A stretch of 64,000 bases of DNA from an uncultured Magnetospirillum sp. (lineage in GTDB: Bacteria; Pseudomonadota; Alphaproteobacteria; Rhodospirillales; Magnetospirillaceae), in contig NZ_CAINTR010000145.1 of the NCBI RefSeq assembly GCF_903853455.1, positions 1-64,000 of the forward strand, in the 5' to 3' direction. Below, in pieces: positions 60,454-64,000 of this stretch (position 1 is the stretch's first letter; each line of letters opens with the position of its first letter). A program made the position numbers and the translations under genes. The notes under the pieces were generated by a model. That model was not told where the DNA came from. It saw nothing but the letters and a program-made list of their open reading frames with translations, and did no database searches.

Positions 60454-61488
60454 TTAAGCCTTGCGGCGGTTATGCTTCAGCGAACTGAGAAAGGACAGGC
60501 CGATCAAGACGGCACCGATCAGGCCGGTGACCACCTCCGAAATGGGGGTGACGCTGCCGGCCAGCATCAGCGCCGCCAGCGCCAGGATGGCCCAAAAGGC
60601 GCCGTGCTCCAAGTAGCGGTACTCGGACAGCGTCCCCTTATCCACCAGCATGACGGTAAGCGAGCGGACGAACATCGCCCCGATGCCCAGACCCAACGCG
60701 ATGACGAACAGATTGTTGGTCAGCGCGAAGGCGCCGATCACGCCGTCGAATGAGAAGCTGGCGTCCAGCACCTCCAGATAGAGGAACGAGGCGGCACCCG
60801 ACTTGGCCGCCAGCACCGGGCCGTCATCGCCCACCCCCATGATCGCGCTGATGCCCTCGACCGCCACGAAGGTGATCAGCCCGAACATGCCCGACACCAG
60901 GAAGGCCAGGATGTCGGCCTCGGGCAGCAGTCTGGAAATCCCGTAAAGCGTCATCAGGACCAAGGCGACCTCCACCGCCTCGATCTTGCCCAGCTTGGTC
61001 AGCGGTTCCTCGACCAGCCGGACCCAGTGGACGCTTTTCTTGACGTTGAAGAAATACTTCAAGCCGACCATGGCCAGAAAGCTGCCCCCGAACGCGGCAA
61101 TGGAAACATGGGCGCCGGTCATGATCCGGGCATACTCGTCAGGTCGCATGACCGCCAGAACCAGGGCCTGCCACGGCGAGATCCGGGCCATCAGCCCCAC
61201 CACCAGCAGCGGGAACACGATCCGCATGCCGAACACCGCCAGCACGATACCCCAGGTGATGAAGCGCCGCCGCCAAAGCGGCGCCATGGTGGTCAGAACC
61301 TTGGCGTTGACCACCGCGTTGTCGAAGGACAGCGACACTTCCAGGATAGCCAAGACGCCGACGATGAACATGGTGGCGAAGGCGGCGGAGAGGCTGCGGC
61401 CGTCATAGAGGCCAAGAAACCAGGACGCCACCAGCGCCACCGCCGTGAACAACGCCGAGGCATTGAAATATCTGAAATTTGAGGTCAA
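60454..61488 (-). CDS. DUF475 integral membrane protein (TerC-related)
   Basis: 344 residues, about eight TM segments. It starts at TTG 61488, overlapping the HD-GYP stop (TTGA). The signature EVSLSFDNAVVNAKVL (~50-66) and the second half EVLDASFSFDGVIGAFALTNNLFVIALGLGIGA show the paired acidic SFDN/SFDG motifs of DUF475 and TerC-like proteins, which are linked to metal (Mn, Te) handling. Transported ion unknown. Confidence 0.9.
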   Translation of the reverse strand: MTSNFRYFNASALFTAVALVASWFLGLYDGRSLSAAFATMFIVGVLAILEVSLSFDNAVVNAKVLTTMAPLWRRRFITWGIVLAVFGMRIVFPLLVVGLMARISPWQALVLAVMRPDEYARIMTGAHVSIAAFGGSFLAMVGLKYFFNVKKSVHWVRLVEEPLTKLGKIEAVEVALVLMTLYGISRLLPEADILAFLVSGMFGLITFVAVEGISAIMGVGDDGPVLAAKSGAASFLYLEVLDASFSFDGVIGAFALTNNLFVIALGLGIGAMFVRSLTVMLVDKGTLSEYRYLEHGAFWAILALAALMLAGSVTPISEVVTGLIGAVLIGLSFLSSLKHNRRKA

Positions 61489-63170
61489 AGGAGTGTCCCG
61501 ACGGCATTGGACGGAGGCTGCCGTCCATCTTCACCGCCTTCACCATTCTCCGCAATGCCCCAACTTTCGAACGGCGGCGGATCGTCCACCCCGGTCGATG
61601 GCAGGCGGCCATCGGCCGCCAGTTTGCGGCAGGCGTCCACCACATTGGCGTCGAAGAGGGAACCGCGATAGACCGTGATTTCATTCAAGGCGGCATCGAG
61701 CCCGAGGGCGGCACGATAGGGGCGGTCCGAAGCGATCGCCTCGACCACGTCGGCGACCGCCAGGATACGGGCCTCGAGGATGATCTCGTCGCCCTTGAGC
61801 CCGTCGGGATAGCCGCTGCCGTCCATTCGTTCATGGTGGTGGCGGATCATGTCCGCCACCGGCCACGGAAATTCGACGTCCTTGATGATGTCGCAGGCGT
61901 CGCGGGAGTGGCAGCGGATGATGTCCATTTCCACCGGGCCGATCCGGCCCGGCCGCGTCAACAGTTCGGTCGGAATGGCGATCTTGCCGATATCGTGGAT
62001 GGTGCCGGCCACATGCAGCCCCTTGAGCCGCTCGGCGTCGAGGCCCAGTTCGCGGCCGATGGCGACGGCGATTTCCGCCACCCGGCGCTGATGTCCAGCG
62101 GTATAGGGGTCGCGCATCTCGATGGTCGAGGCCACCGCCGCGATCGTGTTCTCCAGCGCCCGCGCCAGGGCCTCCTGGGCACGTTGGCGCTCGTCCATCT
62201 CCTGGCGGAGTTCCACCGTCCCCACCAGCGCCCGGCCGGTCAACGGCCGCAGCAGCAGCAGGAAACCACCGATGCCGATGGCGATCAGCACCACCACCCC
62301 GGCGCCCACCATCATGACCAGTTGGTCGATGCTGCGGTGCAATTCGCCGACCGACTGACGGGCCATGACGATCCAATCGACTCCGGCCAACCGTTTGACC
62401 ACAACCGTGTCGTCGTCGCCGGCGGCATCCTTCAGCCGCAAGGTCGCGTCGCCATCGGTGGCGGCGGCAAAGGCCTGGACGACTTCGCCATCGACCGCTG
62501 GCCCGCTGCTCCGACGGGGAAAGAACACTTCGGCTCCCCCCGGCCCCAGGACGCCCAGCACCACTTCGCCGGTCTGTCCCAGATTATGGACATCGGCCAC
62601 ATGCGCCCGCAGCACCTCGGCGTCGAACAGCAACACGTCGGTGCCCTCTCGCCCCACATCCTTGTTCAGGATCGGCGCCGACACCACCACCACCCAGGCG
62701 CCGTTGATCAGGCTCGGCACCCCCAAGGCCGGGGGCTCGCCGCTCTCGGGAGACCAGAGCGGCCGTGGAATCGGCTTGCCGACCGTCACCAGTTCCCGTC
62801 CATCCGGCCCCAACCGGGAGATGCCGATCATCTCGCTGGACAGCTTCAAGGAATCGACCAGCTTGTCGGCGCTGAAGGCCCGCAGTTGCTCCAACGGGAC
62901 CTGGCCGCGATTGTAGGAGATCAACGCGTCGCGGATGGCGCTGCGGCTGGTCACCTGGCGTGCCAGGTCACGCAAACGGGCAACGCTCTCGCCCACCGCC
63001 TCGGCCTGGAGGTCGATGGAATAGGCGAAGGCATTCTCGGCCGCCGTTTCCATCCGCGCCTGCAATGGCAAGATGCAGGCCAGGGCGACGCTTAAGCCCA
63101 CCACCGCCATGGCGACGACGGCGTAGGCGACGATGGCACGCTGAACCGTTACGGCATTGACCACGAGCAC
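61485..63170 (-). CDS. Membrane HD-GYP domain protein, probable cyclic-di-GMP phosphodiesterase
   Basis: 561 residues from GTG 63170. TM1 (~10-35), a ~240-residue periplasmic Cache-like sensor, TM2 (~285-310), then a coiled linker and a C-terminal HD-GYP domain (~340-530). Metal and GYP motifs are intact: AGHQRRVAEIAVAIG, HDIGKIAIPTELL, CHSRDACDII and HHHERMDGSGYPDGLKGDEI. It should hydrolyse c-di-GMP in response to an external signal. Translationally coupled to the DUF475 gene. Confidence 0.93.
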   Translation of the reverse strand: MLVVNAVTVQRAIVAYAVVAMAVVGLSVALACILPLQARMETAAENAFAYSIDLQAEAVGESVARLRDLARQVTSRSAIRDALISYNRGQVPLEQLRAFSADKLVDSLKLSSEMIGISRLGPDGRELVTVGKPIPRPLWSPESGEPPALGVPSLINGAWVVVVSAPILNKDVGREGTDVLLFDAEVLRAHVADVHNLGQTGEVVLGVLGPGGAEVFFPRRSSGPAVDGEVVQAFAAATDGDATLRLKDAAGDDDTVVVKRLAGVDWIVMARQSVGELHRSIDQLVMMVGAGVVVLIAIGIGGFLLLLRPLTGRALVGTVELRQEMDERQRAQEALARALENTIAAVASTIEMRDPYTAGHQRRVAEIAVAIGRELGLDAERLKGLHVAGTIHDIGKIAIPTELLTRPGRIGPVEMDIIRCHSRDACDIIKDVEFPWPVADMIRHHHERMDGSGYPDGLKGDEIILEARILAVADVVEAIASDRPYRAALGLDAALNEITVYRGSLFDANVVDACRKLAADGRLPSTGVDDPPPFESWGIAENGEGGEDGRQPPSNAVGTLL

Positions 63171-63235
63171 GGCGCGGACATCTCCATTTGATCGAAGTCA
63201 CAGAATGACCTTCGATCACCCGAAACCGCAACCGG

Positions 63236-64000
63236 TTAAGCTGGGATAAGGAATTCTACTAAGGTCCGAAGAAAGCCGGCAGGATTATCGGCATGAACCC
63301 AATGCCCGGCGCCTGCGATTTCTATGGTTTGAGAGGCGGGGAACAGGTGTTTTACGATATCCTCATGCTCGGGACGGATGTAGTCCGACATCTCGCCTGC
63401 GATAAACAGCGTCGGACCATCGTAACGGGTGTCCTCGGGAAAGCGGGGAAAGGCCAGGATGTCGTCCATATGGGCATGAAGCACCGCCAGATTGGGCCGC
63501 CAGCGATAGCCGCCCGCTCCGCCCTCCAGGTTCTGCATCAGGAAGGCCCGCACCCCTTGGTCGGGGATATGGGTGGCAAGATAAGCCTCCACCTCGGCGC
63601 GTGAGTGGGCCGACGCCAGAGGGGCTCCCCGCATGGCCTTCACATAGGGGGCGAAGGTATGGGTGTAGCCGACCGGAGCGATGTCCACCACCACCAGCCG
63701 CTCCACCAGCTCCGGCCGGGTCAGGGCCAGCACCATGGCCGCCTTGCCGCCCATGGAATGCCCCATGACCACGGCCCGCCCGCCAAGATGCTCGATCACC
63801 TTGGCGACCTCGCGGGCCATGAAGGGATAGTCCATCACCTCGGTCCACGGGCTGGAACCATGATTGGGCAGGTCGAGTGCCAGCACGCGGCGCCCTTCGC
63901 CCAGGGCCTTGACCACCGCGCCCCAGTTGCGCGCCGACCCCAGCAAGCCGTGCAGGATCAGCAGCGGCGGCAGGTGGTCGGGAGAATCGGCGCCGGAGTC
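63236..64000 (-). CDS. Alpha/beta hydrolase, 5' end outside the window
   Basis: The frame is open to the window edge, giving 254 residues of what should be a ~260-280-residue enzyme; the start lies beyond 64000. Motifs: ILHGLLGSARNW (oxyanion HG), LALDLPNHGSS, nucleophile Ser in VVMGHSMGGKAAM, acid near LFIAGEMSDYI, and catalytic His in IAGAGHWVHADNP. Close in style to the YbfF/ABHD11 esterase group. Substrate unknown. Confidence 0.9.
   Translation of the reverse strand, partial: DSGADSPDHLPPLLILHGLLGSARNWGAVVKALGEGRRVLALDLPNHGSSPWTEVMDYPFMAREVAKVIEHLGGRAVVMGHSMGGKAAMVLALTRPELVERLVVVDIAPVGYTHTFAPYVKAMRGAPLASAHSRAEVEAYLATHIPDQGVRAFLMQNLEGGAGGYRWRPNLAVLHAHMDDILAFPRFPEDTRYDGPTLFIAGEMSDYIRPEHEDIVKHLFPASQTIEIAGAGHWVHADNPAGFLRTLVEFLIPA

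Overview
The window looks like a chromosomal segment of a GC-rich alphaproteobacterium of the Rhodospirillales, most likely Magnetospirillum or a close relative. The clues are the ruvCAB-ybgC-tolQRAB-pal-cpoB-tilS-ftsH-folP gene order, a MipZ division ATPase, HdaA, a short-form HisZ, the alphaproteobacterial LexA operator (GTTC-N7-GTTC type), and a large share of signalling proteins. The genus is inferred from overall protein flavour; no magnetosome genes are present. No rRNA, tRNA, CRISPR array or intact transposase was seen.

Layout. 1-1.7 kb: possible insertion-sequence end remnant, a truncated secreted ORF, a small secreted protein and a BON-domain protein. 1.7-9.7 kb: MFS exporter, an unrecognised protein with a serine-hydrolase-like tail, a DUF2252 protein, a membrane histidine kinase, a trypsin-like protease coupled to an ELM1-family protein. 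9.7-16 kb: PadR regulator, RadC, MipZ, a PAS histidine kinase and a tail-anchored pseudokinase. 16-25.4 kb: metabolic genes purA, hisZ, serA, serC, a YkgJ-type protein, thiD, glmM. 25.4-26.7 kb: an AT-rich lipoprotein gene that breaks the usual folP-glmM linkage. 26.7-40 kb: one long minus-strand cluster for envelope integrity and recombination (yebC, ruvC, ruvA, ruvB, ybgC, tolQ, tolR, tolA, tolB, pal, cpoB, tilS, ftsH, folP). 40-46 kb: lexA with its own LexA box, a YaiI protein, ppx, ppk and SixA. 46-52.9 kb: SDR, hdaA, AI-2E-family permease, DUF2066 protein, purM, purN, a family 9 glycosyltransferase and apt. 53-64 kb: PAS histidine kinase, CoA transferase, Tad pilus minor components (TadE, TadE, TadG, CpaC N-terminal-like, TadD-like), a DUF475 membrane protein, an HD-GYP protein and the 3' part of an alpha/beta hydrolase cut by the window end.

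Genes are tightly packed with many 1-8 base stop/start overlaps (ATGA, GTGA, TTGA, TGATG), implying translational coupling. Non-ATG starts are common. purM shows no in-frame ATG/GTG/TTG at all and folP shows none downstream of the ftsH stop.

The most notable non-gene signal is a family of five intergenic repeats of about 50-60 bp, with two hairpins around a constant CTTGGCT core and compensatory changes in the stems. Other points of interest are the AT-rich lipoprotein insertion, the tail-anchored pseudokinase, and the chimeric-looking ORF with a penicillin-binding-type hydrolase tail.
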